Source: Mesobacillus foraminis (lineage in GTDB: Bacteria > Bacillota > Bacilli > Bacillales > Cytobacillaceae). Taken from it: DNA of 64,000 nucleotides. The DNA is taken from positions 358,982 through 422,981 of the forward strand of contig NZ_SLVV01000003.1 of the NCBI RefSeq assembly GCF_004340465.1. Direction: 5' to 3'. Below are positions 18,706-29,384 of this stretch, in pieces. The notes under the pieces were generated by a model. That model did not search any database. It had not been told where the DNA came from and worked only from the letters and a program-made list of their open reading frames with translations. Made by a program: the position numbers and the translations under genes. Each line of letters begins with the position of its first letter. Position 1 is the first letter of the stretch.

Positions 18706-19437
18706 ATGAGTTTTACCATTTACCCGGCAATTGATATGAGAGGCGGCAAATGTGTCCGTCTTCTTCAGGGAGATTACGATAAGGAAACTGTCTATGGGGA
18801 CTCTCCATTTGAAATGGCCAAAACGTTTGCGGAGGCAGGTGCCGACTGGATCCATATGGTGGATCTTGACGGTGCACGTGACGGCAGGCGTGTCAATGAT
18901 ACATATGTAATCCAGGCGGCAAGCGATCTAAAGGCGAAGGTGCAAATAGGAGGCGGCATCCGAAGTGAGGAGGATATTGCCCATTACCTCGAAAATGGGA
19001 TTTCCCGTGTCATTATTGGCTCCATTGCTGTGTCCAATCCGGAATTTGCGGAGAAAATGGTCCGGAAATATCCAGGGCAGATTGCCATCGGTATCGATGC
19101 GAAAAATGGCTATGTTGCTACGCATGGCTGGCTGTCCACCTCTGAAGTGCGGGCTGTCGAGCTTGGAAAACGCTTTGCCGATGCAGGGGCCGAAATCTTT
19201 ATTTTTACAGATATTGCAACGGATGGAATGCTTTCCGGGCCAAACGTGGAGGCGATCCAGCAAATGGCGGAGGAAACAGGCAAGAGTGTAATAGCATCCG
19301 GCGGTGTGAGCAGGCTTGAAGACCTGTCAGCTCTTCAAAAACTCTTGTCTTCGGGCGTCAGCGGTGCGATTGTCGGGAAGGCTCTGTACGAAGGTCGCTT
19401 TACAGTTTCTGAGGCATTGAAGGCGGTGAGCGAGTAA
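18706..19437 (+). CDS. hisA: ProFAR isomerase
   Basis: TIM-barrel isomerase that opens the ribose ring of ProFAR to PRFAR. Seen: [18 protein letters not shown] with the catalytic Asp at the end of strand one, [11 protein letters not shown], the second acid in [15 protein letters not shown], and phosphate-binding [11 protein letters not shown]. Its 243 residues are normal. AAAGAGGTG is the likely ribosome site. The stop overlaps the hisF start by one base. Confidence 0.97.
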   Translation: MSFTIYPAIDMRGGKCVRLLQGDYDKETVYGDSPFEMAKTFAEAGADWIHMVDLDGARDGRRVNDTYVIQAASDLKAKVQIGGGIRSEEDIAHYLENGISRVIIGSIAVSNPEFAEKMVRKYPGQIAIGIDAKNGYVATHGWLSTSEVRAVELGKRFADAGAEIFIFTDIATDGMLSGPNVEAIQQMAEETGKSVIASGGVSRLEDLSALQKLLSSGVSGAIVGKALYEGRFTVSEALKAVSE

Positions 19438-20195
19438 TGCTGACAAAACGGATCATTCCGTGCCTGGATGTCAAGGATGGGCGTGTGGTGAAGGGAATCC
19501 AGTTCGTCCAGCTTAGAGATGCTGGCGACCCGGTGGAGCTCGCCCGCTTTTATGATGAGCAAGGGGCGGATGAACTTGTCTTTCTGGATATTTCAGCTTC
19601 CAGTGAGGGGCGCAAAACCATGGTGGAAGTCGTAAAAGCCGTTGCTTCGGAACTGGCGATTCCCTTTACGGTCGGCGGGGGAATCAATTCCCTTGAAGAT
19701 ATGAAACGAATTCTGCGCTCTGGTGCAGATAAAGTAAGCCTGAACACGGCAGCTGTCCTGAACCCGGGATTGATTACAGAAGGCGCAGATTTCTTCGGTA
19801 CCCAGTGCATAGTTTTAGCCATTGATGCCAAGTTTGATCACGAGCTGGGATCCTGGCGGGTGTATACACATGGCGGCCGAAATGCAACCGACCTTGAAGT
19901 AATTGAATGGGCAAGGCAGGCAGTCCGCCTTGGTGCAGGGGAGCTGCTGCTGACCAGCATGGACAGTGACGGTGAAAAGAAAGGCTTTGACGTAAACCTG
20001 ACAAAGGCTGTAAGCGAGGCTGTGCCGGTTCCTGTCATTGCATCAGGCGGCGCAGGCAACGCCGGGCATTTTGCAGAAGCATTTATGGACGCAAAGGCGG
20101 ATGCAGCCCTTGCAGCGTCTATTTTTCATTATAAGGAAACATCGGTGGCAGAAGTGAAAGCCTACCTCCGGGAAAAAGGAGTGGAAGTTCGATGA
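19437..20195 (+). CDS. hisF: Imidazole glycerol phosphate synthase, cyclase subunit
   Basis: TIM-barrel cyclase that uses HisH-derived ammonia to make imidazole glycerol phosphate and AICAR. Seen: [19 protein letters not shown] with the first catalytic Asp, [17 protein letters not shown], the second Asp in VLAIDAKFD, and [16 protein letters not shown]. Length 252 is normal. It shares one base with the hisA stop and four with hisI, so the three are tightly coupled. Confidence 0.97.
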   Translation: MLTKRIIPCLDVKDGRVVKGIQFVQLRDAGDPVELARFYDEQGADELVFLDISASSEGRKTMVEVVKAVASELAIPFTVGGGINSLEDMKRILRSGADKVSLNTAAVLNPGLITEGADFFGTQCIVLAIDAKFDHELGSWRVYTHGGRNATDLEVIEWARQAVRLGAGELLLTSMDSDGEKKGFDVNLTKAVSEAVPVPVIASGGAGNAGHFAEAFMDAKADAALAASIFHYKETSVAEVKAYLREKGVEVR

Positions 20196-20851
20196 ATATT
20201 GAAGATCTGAAGTTTGATGATAGAGGGCTGATTCCTGCTGTAGTGCAGGATGCTGACAGCTTTGAAGTGTTGACAGTGGCCTATATGAATCGTGAATCCC
20301 TCGGCAAAACCATTCAGACAGGAGAAACCTGGTTCTACAGCCGTTCTCGCCAGGAGCTGTGGCATAAAGGGGAAACCAGCGGGAATAACCAAAAGGTTGC
20401 TGACATCAAGTATGACTGTGATGCAGATTCCCTCGTTGTACTGGTAAAACCGGCTGGTCCAGCGTGCCATAATGGGACGGTAAGCTGCTTTACTGAAAGC
20501 CTCCTGGAGAAAAAGCAAGCTGATGCACAAGCATTTTTAGATGGAGCAGGAGTCAATGATCTGAAAATCCTCCAGAGGCTGGAAGAAGTAATTCGCGACC
20601 GGGAAAAAGAACGTCCTGAAGGGGCCTATACAACCTACCTCTTCGAAAAAGGCGTGGATAAAATCCTTAAAAAGGTTGGTGAGGAAGCCTCCGAGGTCAT
20701 CATTGCGGCCAAAAACCGTGACCATGAAGAGCTCAAATGGGAAGCGGCCGACCTGCTTTACCACCTGCTTGTGCTCTTGCGTGAGCAGGAGTTGCCGTTG
20801 AAAGACGTATTGGGCGTTCTAGAACAGCGCCATGAGGGAAAGAAAGCATAG
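20192..20851 (+). CDS. hisI: Bifunctional phosphoribosyl-AMP cyclohydrolase / phosphoribosyl-ATP pyrophosphatase
   Basis: HisIE fusion for steps two and three. The N-terminal cyclohydrolase part (about 1-110) shows [19 protein letters not shown], the [16 protein letters not shown] motif and metal-binding DCDADSLV plus CHNGTVSCF. The C-terminal pyrophosphohydrolase part (about 120-219) shows [20 protein letters not shown] and [11 protein letters not shown], an all-alpha NTP-PPase fold. Last gene of the his operon; starts in an ATGA overlap with hisF and is followed by a hairpin terminator. Confidence 0.96.
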   Translation: MNIEDLKFDDRGLIPAVVQDADSFEVLTVAYMNRESLGKTIQTGETWFYSRSRQELWHKGETSGNNQKVADIKYDCDADSLVVLVKPAGPACHNGTVSCFTESLLEKKQADAQAFLDGAGVNDLKILQRLEEVIRDREKERPEGAYTTYLFEKGVDKILKKVGEEASEVIIAAKNRDHEELKWEAADLLYHLLVLLREQELPLKDVLGVLEQRHEGKKA

Positions 20852-20853
20852 TC

Positions 20854-20889
20854 AGAAGCAGCCGGGAATTGCCCTTGGCTGCTTCTTTA
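20854..20889 (+). terminator. Terminator of the his operon
   Basis: AGAAGCAGCC pairs with GGCTGCTTCT around a 13-base loop; only a short T tract follows, so it may be partly efficient. Confidence 0.6.
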
Positions 20890-21087
20890 CTGAGAGCCCA
20901 CCGCGCTAATTGTCTGTGGAAATTAATCTCCAAAAATAGGATTTGTCAATTCCTTTCTTCTTCGAAAAAACAACCTCCCGCTCTTTACAATGGATGTTTC
21001 ACTCTTCGTTTACAGAAAATACCACAATATCTCTGTAGATCTCCGGCTTAAACGGCTACTTTCTCCTTCTCCTTTAGAGCCCCCCTA

Positions 21088-21096
21088 TGATATAAT
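21088..21096 (+). promoter_or_regulatory. Extended -10 promoter for yvcD
   Basis: TGATATAAT, an extended -10 element with perfect TATAAT at 21091-21096. No good -35 is present at the usual distance, as is common for extended -10 promoters. Confidence 0.5.
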
Positions 21097-21143
21097 ACAT
21101 GGGTTAAAAACCTATTGGGAAAAAACCTTAAGTGGAGGACAAA

Positions 21144-22631
21144 ATGGGAGAAGACTCTAAAGCAATCAAACAAAAAGGGCAACTACTGTCATTTGTCCCA
21201 ACGGGTGAATATTATTTCACCAAGGGGATTAAAGCATATCACAGGCGCGATCTGCAGCGGGCGCACAAGTATTTTAGCCGTGCCATGCAGCTGGAGCCGG
21301 GGGAACCAATGATTGTCTGCCAGCTGGCCATTGTCCTTACGGAGATGGGAGATTACCAGCAGTCGATCCGTCTTTTGCACATGATCCTCGAAGAAATGGA
21401 TGAAGAAATGGCAGAGTGCCAATATTTCTTAGCGAATAATTATGCCCATTTGGGCTTGTTTAAAGATGCATACCACCATGCCAATCTCTATCTGGAACAG
21501 AATCGTGACGGAGAATTTGCAGACGATGCCGAAGAGCTTTTGGATCTCATTATGCTTGAGGCAGAGGAGAACGACGAAGACATTTATGAGGAAGATGACC
21601 TGATCATCAAGCAGGAGGAAGCAAGGACCTTGCTTGAACAGGGGGACTTCCCGCAAGCAATCGAGATATTCGAGGAGCTCGTCAAGGAGTATCCTGAATA
21701 CTGGTCAGCCTACAATAACCTGGCGCTGGCTTATTTCTATCTCGGGGAAACAAAGGTTGCGAATGACATCCTCGAGAAGGTGCTGGTTCAAAACCCGGGC
21801 AATCTTCATGCACTTTGCAACAGGCTTGTGTTCGCCTATTACCAGAATCATGCCGGAGAAGTGAAGGAATTAACAGAGACGCTGGCAAAAATCCAGCCCC
21901 TGCTTTGGGAACAGCAGTTTAAGCTCGGAGCAACACTTTCGCTTGTTGGGGAATATGAGCTTGGATACAGATGGCTTAAGCGGCTATATAAAAATGGCCA
22001 TGAAGGCGACGGCCCGTTTTACTATTGGCTCTCGTATTCCGCCTTTCACACCGGCCGTGAGCAGGCGGCAAAGAGCTATTGGAAACGAGTGCTCGAATTT
22101 AATCCGGAAAAAGAGGGCACCGAGCCGTGGGCTTCCTCGCCTTCCCTGAGTGACCAGGTCTCTTCTATCATCAAAAAGTTCCAAAGTGAGTACCCGGAAG
22201 AGCGGCTATTTGCTTTGTTTCTTGCATCGGTATCAAATAAGAAGGAAGAAATTCTGTCTGCGAGCAAAATTACGGACAAAATGTCAGGGCTGGAGAAGAA
22301 TTATCTGCACTATGTGAAATCAGGCGTCGGAAAGCCCGGGATGGAAACCATTCTTGGTGCTCATGAGACAGCTCTTGTCCTGTATGATTTCCATAAGCCG
22401 ATCGATATGGACCGTGAAGGCATCTACCTTGTATGGTTTGCTGTTTTCGAAGAAGCAGTCAAGGAAGGGCTCGACTTTAGAAATAACCGTGCCTGGGCGG
22501 CAGCTGTGGAGTTTGTTTGGGAAAAGCTTCGTGAAGGCAAAATAACCAAGCAGTCGATTGCCAAGAAATACGGATTGTCCGTTTCAACCCTCAGCAAATA
22601 TGTCAAAATGGTGCATAGCTGTCTGGATTAG
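21144..22631 (+). CDS. yvcD: TPR-repeat protein YvcD with C-terminal helix-turn-helix
   Basis: Cytosolic protein of 495 residues, homologous to B. subtilis YvcD by context and content; function unknown. Seen: two sets of tetratricopeptide repeats (about residues 20-120 and 160-320), separated by a very acidic linker around residue 135-155 (EENDEDIYEEDDL). At the C-terminus, ITKQSIAKKYGLSVSTLSKY looks like a helix-turn-helix, so it may bind DNA while the TPRs bind a partner. GGAGG lies five bases before the ATG at 21144; the upstream in-frame GTG at 21132 overlaps the site itself. It sits between his and trxB as in B. subtilis. Confidence 0.85.
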   Translation: MGEDSKAIKQKGQLLSFVPTGEYYFTKGIKAYHRRDLQRAHKYFSRAMQLEPGEPMIVCQLAIVLTEMGDYQQSIRLLHMILEEMDEEMAECQYFLANNYAHLGLFKDAYHHANLYLEQNRDGEFADDAEELLDLIMLEAEENDEDIYEEDDLIIKQEEARTLLEQGDFPQAIEIFEELVKEYPEYWSAYNNLALAYFYLGETKVANDILEKVLVQNPGNLHALCNRLVFAYYQNHAGEVKELTETLAKIQPLLWEQQFKLGATLSLVGEYELGYRWLKRLYKNGHEGDGPFYYWLSYSAFHTGREQAAKSYWKRVLEFNPEKEGTEPWASSPSLSDQVSSIIKKFQSEYPEERLFALFLASVSNKKEEILSASKITDKMSGLEKNYLHYVKSGVGKPGMETILGAHETALVLYDFHKPIDMDREGIYLVWFAVFEEAVKEGLDFRNNRAWAAAVEFVWEKLREGKITKQSIAKKYGLSVSTLSKYVKMVHSCLD

Positions 22632-22810
22632 AAAACGAATATACTTGGTCAGCGGGAACTCCTGCTGGCCATTTTTGTTTTCCTACATAAATTACAATAC
22701 AGACATTGGATGAGGCAAATTTTTGGACGGAAAGGCCTTTGTTTTATAGGATAGGGGTAGGCAGGAAATACTAATATTATAAAAGAGTGATCACTGCAGA
22801 TTTCCAATAA

Positions 22811-23776
<966 letters not shown>

Positions 23777-23782
23777 GCAAGA

Positions 23783-23836
23783 ATTTTTTCCTCCCCGGTA
23801 GAATAATTGGGAAAATACAGTTTGGGAGGAAGAAAT
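23783..23836 (+). other. Long stem-loop after trxB without a T-run
   Basis: ATTTTTTCCTCCC (23783-23795) and GGGAGGAAGAAAT (23824-23836) are inverted copies with one mismatch (a G-U pair in RNA), around a 28-base loop. No T tract follows, so it looks more like an RNA stability or processing structure than a terminator. Confidence 0.5.
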
Positions 23837-23940
23837 TTCAAACGTAATTATTTATTAACCCTTCTGTAACAGTAGTGAAATAAAAATCGGGTATTATAGA
23901 AATAGAAATTGACCCCCTTTTAAAAATATAATCCTTTGAC

Positions 23941-23969
23941 AGCACAGGCTTGCCTGTGCTCTTTTTTTT
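23941..23969 (+). terminator. Terminator downstream of trxB
   Basis: AGCACAGGC-TT-GCCTGTGCT perfect hairpin followed by C and eight Ts. It lies 165 bases after the trxB stop. Confidence 0.88.
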
Positions 23970-24075
23970 ATCGCAGCACATATAGTACAGCCACTCCAAA
24001 TGGACTATAACACTAGTATTTTTGACCTAAATGGCAGCTGGATATTTGTTTGCAAAAGATTAAAATTTGGATTCA

Positions 24076-24104
24076 TTGTGGCGGGTTTCTAAAAATAGTA
24101 TAAT
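24076..24104 (+). promoter_or_regulatory. Sigma-A promoter for the yvcI-crh operon
   Basis: TTGTGG, 17-base spacer, TATAAT; 82 bases before yvcI. Confidence 0.65.
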
Positions 24105-24186
24105 AAAAAATAATCAAAGTTCGCATGTCAAGTGGGCTTATCTCCATATATATCGAACATTCAACGGAAAAAGCAGGTGAAATTCA

Positions 24187-24645
24187 ATGCAGCGGGTCAC
24201 AAACTGTCTGTTGGTAAAAGGGAATAAAGTATTATTGCTACAAAAGCCCCGCCGCGGGTGGTGGGTAGCGCCGGGCGGCAAAATGGAGCCTGGTGAAACG
24301 GCCAAGGATTCTTGCATAAGGGAATACCGTGAAGAAACAGGCATTTATCTGCTGAATCCTAAAATAAAAGGAATCTTCACGTTCGTCATCAAGGAGGGGG
24401 ACCAGGTTACTTCCGAGTGGATGATGTTTACTTTTAATGCAACTGAATCAACCGGTGTGCATCTTGAACGTTCAGAAGAAGGGGAACTTGCCTGGCACGA
24501 TGTAGACGATATTAAAAACCTTCCAATGGCTGCAGGCGATTACCATATCCTTGATTATATGGTTCATGGCCAAGGCATCATTTATGGAACGTTTACCTAT
24601 ACACCGGATTTTGAATTGATCAATTACAGGCTCGATCCAAATTAA
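24187..24645 (+). CDS. yvcI: Nudix hydrolase YvcI (8-oxo-dGTP diphosphatase-like)
   Basis: Nudix-fold pyrophosphohydrolase, homologue of B. subtilis YvcI, annotated as MutT-like. Seen: the complete Nudix box [20 protein letters not shown] continuing with ETGI (about residues 37-59). A WWVAPGG segment precedes it as in MutT/8-oxo-dGTPases. Substrate is not certain. AGCAGGTGA lies upstream of the ATG. First gene of the conserved yvcI-rapZ-yvcK-whiA-crh run. Confidence 0.9.
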   Translation: MQRVTNCLLVKGNKVLLLQKPRRGWWVAPGGKMEPGETAKDSCIREYREETGIYLLNPKIKGIFTFVIKEGDQVTSEWMMFTFNATESTGVHLERSEEGELAWHDVDDIKNLPMAAGDYHILDYMVHGQGIIYGTFTYTPDFELINYRLDPN

Positions 24646-24713
24646 AAACCGCGATCTCCGGGGACCCATGCTCTTGGGTCTTTTAAAAATAGATCATTTC
24701 AGGGGGAATAGAA

Positions 24714-25607
24714 ATGAGTATTGGTTCAACAAACGATACCCAGATGGTAATTATCACAGGTATGTCAGGAGCTGGGAAGACAGTCGCAATCCAAAGCTTT
24801 GAGGATCTGGGATTCTTTTGTGTAGACAACCTGCCTCCAACTCTGCTTCCCAAATTCCTTGAGCTGATGAAGGAATCTGGAAATAAGATGAATAAAGTGG
24901 CTTTAGTCATGGATTTGCGTGGACGGGAATTTTTTGATTCCCTCTTCAAGGCGCTAGATGACCTGGCTGAGACTTCCTGGGTCACTCCTCAAATCCTGTA
25001 TCTAAATGCAGACGACTCGACTCTCGTACGGCGCTACAAAGAAACAAGGCGTTTCCATCCGCTTGCTCCATCCGGGCTGCCGCTGGAAGGAATTAAGCTT
25101 GAGCGGGAATTGCTGGAGGAGCTGAAAGGAAGAGCGCAAATCATTTATAATACATCGGGAATTAAACCGAAGGAACTGCGCGAGAAGATTCTTGAAGAGT
25201 TTTCCGTCAACAAGAAATCAACGTTTACGGTAAATGTGATGTCCTTTGGGTTCAAGCATGGCCTGCCGATCGATGCGGACCTGGTTTTTGATGTAAGATT
25301 CCTGCCCAATCCGCACTATATTGACCATATGCGTCCAAAAACGGGGCTGGATGAAGAGGTCTCCACTTATGTTCTAAAGTGGAATGAAACGCATAAGTTT
25401 CTTGAAAAGGTCACTGATCTGTTAAGCTTTATGCTTCCTCATTATAAACGTGAAGGGAAAGCCCAGCTGATTATTGCCATTGGCTGTACCGGCGGCCAGC
25501 ACCGGTCGGTTGCACTTGCCGAGCATATCGCCAGGCATTTTCAGGACGAATATGACACACGTGTGACCCATCGTGATATCGAGAAGCGGAAAGGGAACCA
25601 ATCATGA
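24714..25607 (+). CDS. rapZ: RNase adapter/nucleotide-binding protein RapZ (YvcJ)
   Basis: P-loop protein; B. subtilis YvcJ binds and hydrolyses nucleotides and affects competence gene expression, and the E. coli homologue RapZ binds the sRNA GlmZ and controls RNase E cleavage. Seen: Walker A GMSGAGKT (about 13-20), [14 protein letters not shown], a C-terminal domain with [15 protein letters not shown] and the phosphate-binding [15 protein letters not shown]. Length 297 is normal. AGGGGGA precedes the ATG. Overlaps yvcK by ATGA. Confidence 0.96.
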   Translation: MSIGSTNDTQMVIITGMSGAGKTVAIQSFEDLGFFCVDNLPPTLLPKFLELMKESGNKMNKVALVMDLRGREFFDSLFKALDDLAETSWVTPQILYLNADDSTLVRRYKETRRFHPLAPSGLPLEGIKLERELLEELKGRAQIIYNTSGIKPKELREKILEEFSVNKKSTFTVNVMSFGFKHGLPIDADLVFDVRFLPNPHYIDHMRPKTGLDEEVSTYVLKWNETHKFLEKVTDLLSFMLPHYKREGKAQLIIAIGCTGGQHRSVALAEHIARHFQDEYDTRVTHRDIEKRKGNQS

Positions 25608-26587
25608 CTGTGGAGGCAAAGCCGCGTATTGTAATTATCGGCGGCGGTACGGGGCTCCCTGTTTTGCTCAGGGGGATGAAAAAATACGATGTGGATATTA
25701 CAGCGATCGTAACGGTCGCTGATGACGGCGGAAGCTCAGGGCGGCTGAGGGATGAAATGCAGATCCCTCCGCCAGGGGACATCCGGAATGTACTCGCGGC
25801 TTTGTCGGATGTTGAACCGCTGATTGAGGAAATGTTCCAGCATCGGTTTAAAACCACAAATGAGCTTTCCGGCCATTCTCTGGGCAACCTGATCCTTGCA
25901 GCCATGACCTCCATTACTGGGAACTTTTCACATGCGATCCAGGAGATGAGCAGGGTATTGAATGTCCGGGGAAAAGTACTTCCGGCGGCCAACCGCAGTG
26001 TTGTTTTAAATGCCGAAATGGAGGACGGAACGATTGTCAGCGGGGAATCCAAAATTCCATACTCCGGGAAACGCATAAAAAAAGTCTTCCTCGATCCGGA
26101 AGACGTACGCCCGCTTCCCGAGACCATCCATGAAATTCAAGAGGCCGACCTGATTGTCATTGGTCCAGGGAGCCTGTATACCAGCATCCTCCCAAACCTT
26201 CTCGTTAAAAAGCTGGGGAGAGAGGTATGCAAGGCGAAAGCCAGAAAGGTCTATATATGTAATTTGATGACGCAAGCGGGGGAAACGCATAATTTTACGG
26301 CGAGCGACCACGTTAAGGCCATTTATGCACATATGGGGTGCGGCTTTCTGGATACGATTCTGGTAAACAACGAAAGCATTCCGCCAGAGGTGGAGCTTCG
26401 CTATAAAGAAGAGCTTGCAAGGCCCGTCCAGTTCGATCTTGATCGCCTAAAAGAGCTGGGAGTAGAAGTCCTTCAGGAGGAAATAGCGACTCTTGAGAAT
26501 AACGTCATTCGCCATGATACAAAAAAAGTGGCGGAAATTTTATATTCACTCATAATAAATGAAACTAAAAACAGGTATAACGCGTAG
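25604..26587 (+). CDS. yvcK: Gluconeogenesis/morphogenesis factor YvcK (CofD-like)
   Basis: UDP-sugar-binding protein of the CofD/YvcK family, needed for growth on gluconeogenic carbon and for correct peptidoglycan synthesis and PBP1 placement in B. subtilis (established). Seen: [18 protein letters not shown] at the N-terminus, [25 protein letters not shown], and [16 protein letters not shown]. Length 327, slightly longer than B. subtilis. Coupled to rapZ by a four-base overlap. Confidence 0.95.
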   Translation: MTVEAKPRIVIIGGGTGLPVLLRGMKKYDVDITAIVTVADDGGSSGRLRDEMQIPPPGDIRNVLAALSDVEPLIEEMFQHRFKTTNELSGHSLGNLILAAMTSITGNFSHAIQEMSRVLNVRGKVLPAANRSVVLNAEMEDGTIVSGESKIPYSGKRIKKVFLDPEDVRPLPETIHEIQEADLIVIGPGSLYTSILPNLLVKKLGREVCKAKARKVYICNLMTQAGETHNFTASDHVKAIYAHMGCGFLDTILVNNESIPPEVELRYKEELARPVQFDLDRLKELGVEVLQEEIATLENNVIRHDTKKVAEILYSLIINETKNRYNA

Positions 26588-26675
26588 TAAAGTGGCCAGT
26601 TATTTTTGCGGGCAAAAAATAGATCCGCAGGAATTGTTTCACTGACCGCTTTTTGTGATATAGGAGGTGAGGGGG

Positions 26676-27626
26676 ATGTCTTTCGCTTCGGAAACGAAGA
26701 AAGAATTAACCAATCTTGAAGTCAAGGGCTGCTGCAGCAAAGCGGAATTATCTGCCCTTATCCGCATGAATGGTTCACTGTCTTTCTCGAACCGCGAGCT
26801 GGTTGTAGACATTCAGACTGAGAACGCGGCAATCGCCAGGCGGATTTATACCCTGATCAAAAAGAATTACGATAGTCAGGTGGAACTTCTTGTCAGGAAA
26901 AAAATGCGTCTTAAGAAGAACAATGTGTATATTGTCCGTTTAAAGGACTCTGCCAGAAAAATACTGGAAGATTTAAGAATTCTGGGTGAAGACTTTTCGC
27001 TGATCCACGATATTTCGGAGGACCTTATTAAAAAGAAATGCTGTAAGCGCTCTTATCTAAGGGGGGCTTTTCTTGCAGGCGGGTCAGTCAATAATCCCGA
27101 AACTTCGTCCTACCATCTTGAAATATTTTCTTTGTACCAGGAACATAATGAATCTCTATGTGAACTAATGAATAAGTTTGATTTAAACAGCAAGACACTT
27201 GAGAGAAAAAAAGGGTTTATTACTTACCTAAAGGAAGCCGAAAAAATTACCGAATACCTGAATGTAATCGGGGCACACAATGCGCTGCTTCGCTTTGAAG
27301 ATATTCGGATTGTCCGTGATATGAGGAATTCCGTAAACAGGCTTGTCAACTGTGAGACCGCCAATTTGAACAAGACCATTGGTGCAGCCTTAAGGCAAGT
27401 CGAGAATATCCGGTATATTGAAGAAACAGTCGGCCTTCACATTCTTCCGGGGAAGCTTCGGGAAATCGCAGAACTGCGGGTAGCTTACCAGGATGTAACG
27501 TTAAAGGAGCTCGGTGAAATGGTTTCTGGTGGGGCGATCAGCAAATCAGGAATCAATCACCGTTTAAGAAAAATAGATGAAATTGCAGAAAAGCTCCGTT
27601 CAGGGGACATGGTGGAACAAAAATAA
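26676..27626 (+). CDS. whiA: Sporulation/division regulator WhiA
   Basis: DNA-binding protein with a LAGLIDADG homing-endonuclease-like N-terminal domain and a C-terminal helix-turn-helix. In B. subtilis it (YvcL) influences cell division and chromosome segregation. Seen: [13 protein letters not shown], the LAGLIDADG-like [16 protein letters not shown], and the C-terminal [17 protein letters not shown] with [14 protein letters not shown] chose the ATG at 26676, nine bases after AGGAGG, giving 316 residues as in B. subtilis; the upstream GTG overlaps the site. Confidence 0.96.
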   Translation: MSFASETKKELTNLEVKGCCSKAELSALIRMNGSLSFSNRELVVDIQTENAAIARRIYTLIKKNYDSQVELLVRKKMRLKKNNVYIVRLKDSARKILEDLRILGEDFSLIHDISEDLIKKKCCKRSYLRGAFLAGGSVNNPETSSYHLEIFSLYQEHNESLCELMNKFDLNSKTLERKKGFITYLKEAEKITEYLNVIGAHNALLRFEDIRIVRDMRNSVNRLVNCETANLNKTIGAALRQVENIRYIEETVGLHILPGKLREIAELRVAYQDVTLKELGEMVSGGAISKSGINHRLRKIDEIAEKLRSGDMVEQK

Positions 27627-27649
27627 AAAAGAATAGAGGAGGAACAGAA

Positions 27650-27907
27650 ATGGTGGAGAAAGAAGTAGAAGTAAAGCTTAAAACGGGTTTGCAAGCCCGG
27701 CCGGCAGCAATGTTTGTTCAGGAAGCCAACCGGTTTTCTTCTGATATTTTCCTTGAGAAAGATGGGAAAAAAGTCAATGCTAAAAGCATCATGGGCCTTA
27801 TGAGCCTTGCGGTTGGTGTTGGAACGAAGCTCACACTGATTGCTGATGGAACAGATGAAAAAGAAGCGCTTACTGCACTGGGAGATTATATCCAGCAGGA
27901 AGGTTAA
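27650..27907 (+). CDS. crh: Catabolite repression HPr-like protein Crh
   Basis: HPr paralogue that acts as a CcpA corepressor after HprK phosphorylates Ser46 but cannot carry PTS phosphate. Seen: the diagnostic change of the HPr active-site histidine to glutamine in GLQARPAAMF (Gln15), and Ser46 in NAKSIMGLMSL. Length 85 equals B. subtilis Crh. AGAGGAGGA is the ribosome site. It ends the yvc operon and converges on clpP through a shared terminator. Its kinase gene is at 5.2 kb. Confidence 0.96.
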   Translation: MVEKEVEVKLKTGLQARPAAMFVQEANRFSSDIFLEKDGKKVNAKSIMGLMSLAVGVGTKLTLIADGTDEKEALTALGDYIQQEG

Positions 27908-27920
27908 AAGAACATCAATA

Positions 27921-27960
27921 AAAAAACTCGCCCCTTTTCAAAAAAAGAGCGAGTTTTTTT
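27921..27960. terminator. Bidirectional terminator between crh and clpP
   Basis: AAAAAACTCGC and GCGAGTTTTTT form the outer stem; A-run and T-run flank it, so it serves both convergent genes. Confidence 0.85.
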
Positions 27961-27961
27961 A

Positions 27962-28564
27962 TTATTTCTTGCTTGGTTCATTTGGATTGCGGTTCACAAT
28001 ATGGTCGACAAGACCGTATTCCTTTGCACGATCTGCAGTCATGAAGTTATCACGTTCTGTGTCGCGCTCAATGATATCAAGCGGCTGTCCTGTACGCTCA
28101 GCAAGAATATTATTCAGCTTATCGCGCAAGAACAAAATACGTTTAGCGGCAATTTCAATTTCGGTTGCCTGTCCTTGTGCACCGCCAAGTGGCTGGTGAA
28201 TCATGACTTCTGCATTTGGAAGGGCATAACGCTTGCCTTTTGTCCCAGCTGCAAGAAGGAATGCACCCATGGATGCAGCCATTCCGATACAGATGGTCTG
28301 AACATCAGGCTTGATGAATTGCATGGTATCGTAAATCGCCATGCCTGCAGTGATGCTTCCGCCCGGGCTGTTAATGTAGATGGAAATATCTTTTTCAGGA
28401 TTTTCTGCTTCAAGGAATAGAAGCTGGGCAACAATCGAGTTGGCGACATTATCATCAATTCCGCTGCCAAGCATGATAATGCGGTCTTTTAAAAGGCGGG
28501 AGTAAATATCATAGGCGCGTTCCCCGCGGTTGGTTTGTTCAATAACTGTAGGAATCAAGTTCAT
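27962..28564 (-). CDS. clpP: ATP-dependent Clp protease proteolytic subunit
   Basis: Serine protease that forms a double heptamer and works with ClpC, ClpX and ClpE. Seen: N-terminal [20 protein letters not shown], the nucleophile Ser in [11 protein letters not shown], the catalytic His in [12 protein letters not shown], and a C-terminal catalytic Asp region [17 protein letters not shown]. Length 200 is normal. A strong ribosome site (AAGGAGGAAACATTATATG) precedes the ATG. Heat and stress control by CtsR is supported by the operator upstream. Confidence 0.97.
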   Translation of the reverse strand: MNLIPTVIEQTNRGERAYDIYSRLLKDRIIMLGSGIDDNVANSIVAQLLFLEAENPEKDISIYINSPGGSITAGMAIYDTMQFIKPDVQTICIGMAASMGAFLLAAGTKGKRYALPNAEVMIHQPLGGAQGQATEIEIAAKRILFLRDKLNNILAERTGQPLDIIERDTERDNFMTADRAKEYGLVDHIVNRNPNEPSKK

Positions 28565-28653
28565 ATAATGTTTCCTCCTTTTTACATAAGTATTCTGGAA
28601 GGAGGTGTCCGTAAGATTACGGCCCCTTTACCAGCTAAAGACTATGTAATTTT

Positions 28654-28683
28654 ATGATACACTGATGGTCAATAAAGGTCAAA
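28654..28683 (-). promoter_or_regulatory. clpP promoter overlapped by a CtsR operator
   Basis: On the minus strand TTGACC, a 17-base spacer and TATCAT form a sigma-A promoter (-35 at 28677-28682, -10 at 28654-28659). The direct repeat GGTCAAT-AAA-GGTCAAA (28667-28683) matches the CtsR heptad consensus with one mismatch and covers the -35, which fits repression by CtsR in unstressed cells. Confidence 0.85.
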
Positions 28684-28964
28684 CAAATCACTCAGCGAAA
28701 TTGAATGAAGTGTTCGACAATTTTATTGGTTCGGCATCTCCAGCGGACCGAAGCCTCAACTTTTAAATCTGTCCTTGCAAAAGCAAATCCGTATGTATTA
28801 TAGCAGGAAGGCTTATAAAAAAAGGCACTCTGGCAAGCCTACTTTCCATCTTACCCATTCATTCTAAATTTAAACAAATTTACGCTTGCAATCTGTGGGA
28901 ACATGCCCTATAATTAATATTCGTACCGCACATCTGCTTTTGCAGAATAATAATCAGTAAATAG
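28684..28964. other. Intergenic region between clpP and tRNA-Arg
   Basis: No gene recognised. The sequence is AT-rich and should contain the tRNA promoter, which I could not place with confidence. Confidence 0.5.
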
Positions 28965-29036
28965 GCCCTCGTGGTGCAACGGATAGCACGTAAGATTCCG
29001 GTTCTTGAGATGTGGGTTCGATTCCTGCCGAGGGCG
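28965..29036 (+). tRNA. tRNA-Arg (anticodon CCG)
   Basis: Cloverleaf seen directly: acceptor GCCCTCG with CGAGGGC, D stem GTGC/GCAC, anticodon stem TAAGA/TCTTG with loop TTCCGGT (anticodon CCG, reading CGG), and T loop TTCGATT in a five-pair stem. CCA is not encoded. A terminator hairpin follows directly. Confidence 0.93.
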
Positions 29037-29045
29037 CTGCCAAGA

Positions 29046-29079
29046 AACTCCTGATCAATTAGATCGGGAGTTTTTTTAT
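29046..29079 (+). terminator. Terminator of tRNA-Arg
   Basis: AACTCCTGATC-AATTA-GATCGGGAGTT hairpin (one G-T pair) followed by six more Ts. Confidence 0.88.
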
Positions 29080-29384
29080 TTCTATCGAAAAGAAAAGAAG
29101 TTATACGGGACGAAAAAGCGGCCAAGCGTGAAGAATGGAGCTTGTTCGGAGAGCGGTGAGACTTTTCAAGAGATTTGCTGGGGCAGCCGGGCTTTATCAT
29201 GGTGAAAAAACGTTCATTAGAGTGAAAAAACAGTTATATCGGAAAAGCCCCGACCTTATACTGTAGTAATAAAGTTTTTTGGAACATTTCAGATATTTTT
29301 AGGTTCAGTTGTGACCATCCAATTTTTAAGTCATTTCGCAACGCCAGCTTATCGTGTAAAATCGAATAGGGGGAGGGAATCGTG
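29080..29384. other. Intergenic region before sigL
   Basis: About 305 bases with no recognisable gene. It contains a near-direct repeat GTGAAAAAAC(A)GTT at about 29202 and 29221. The promoter of sigL was not resolved. Confidence 0.45.

Noticed and set aside
23910-23936. TTGACC...TATAAT promoter upstream of yvcI
   Set aside because: The spacer is only 12 bases, incompatible with sigma-A; the site at 24076-24104 is better.
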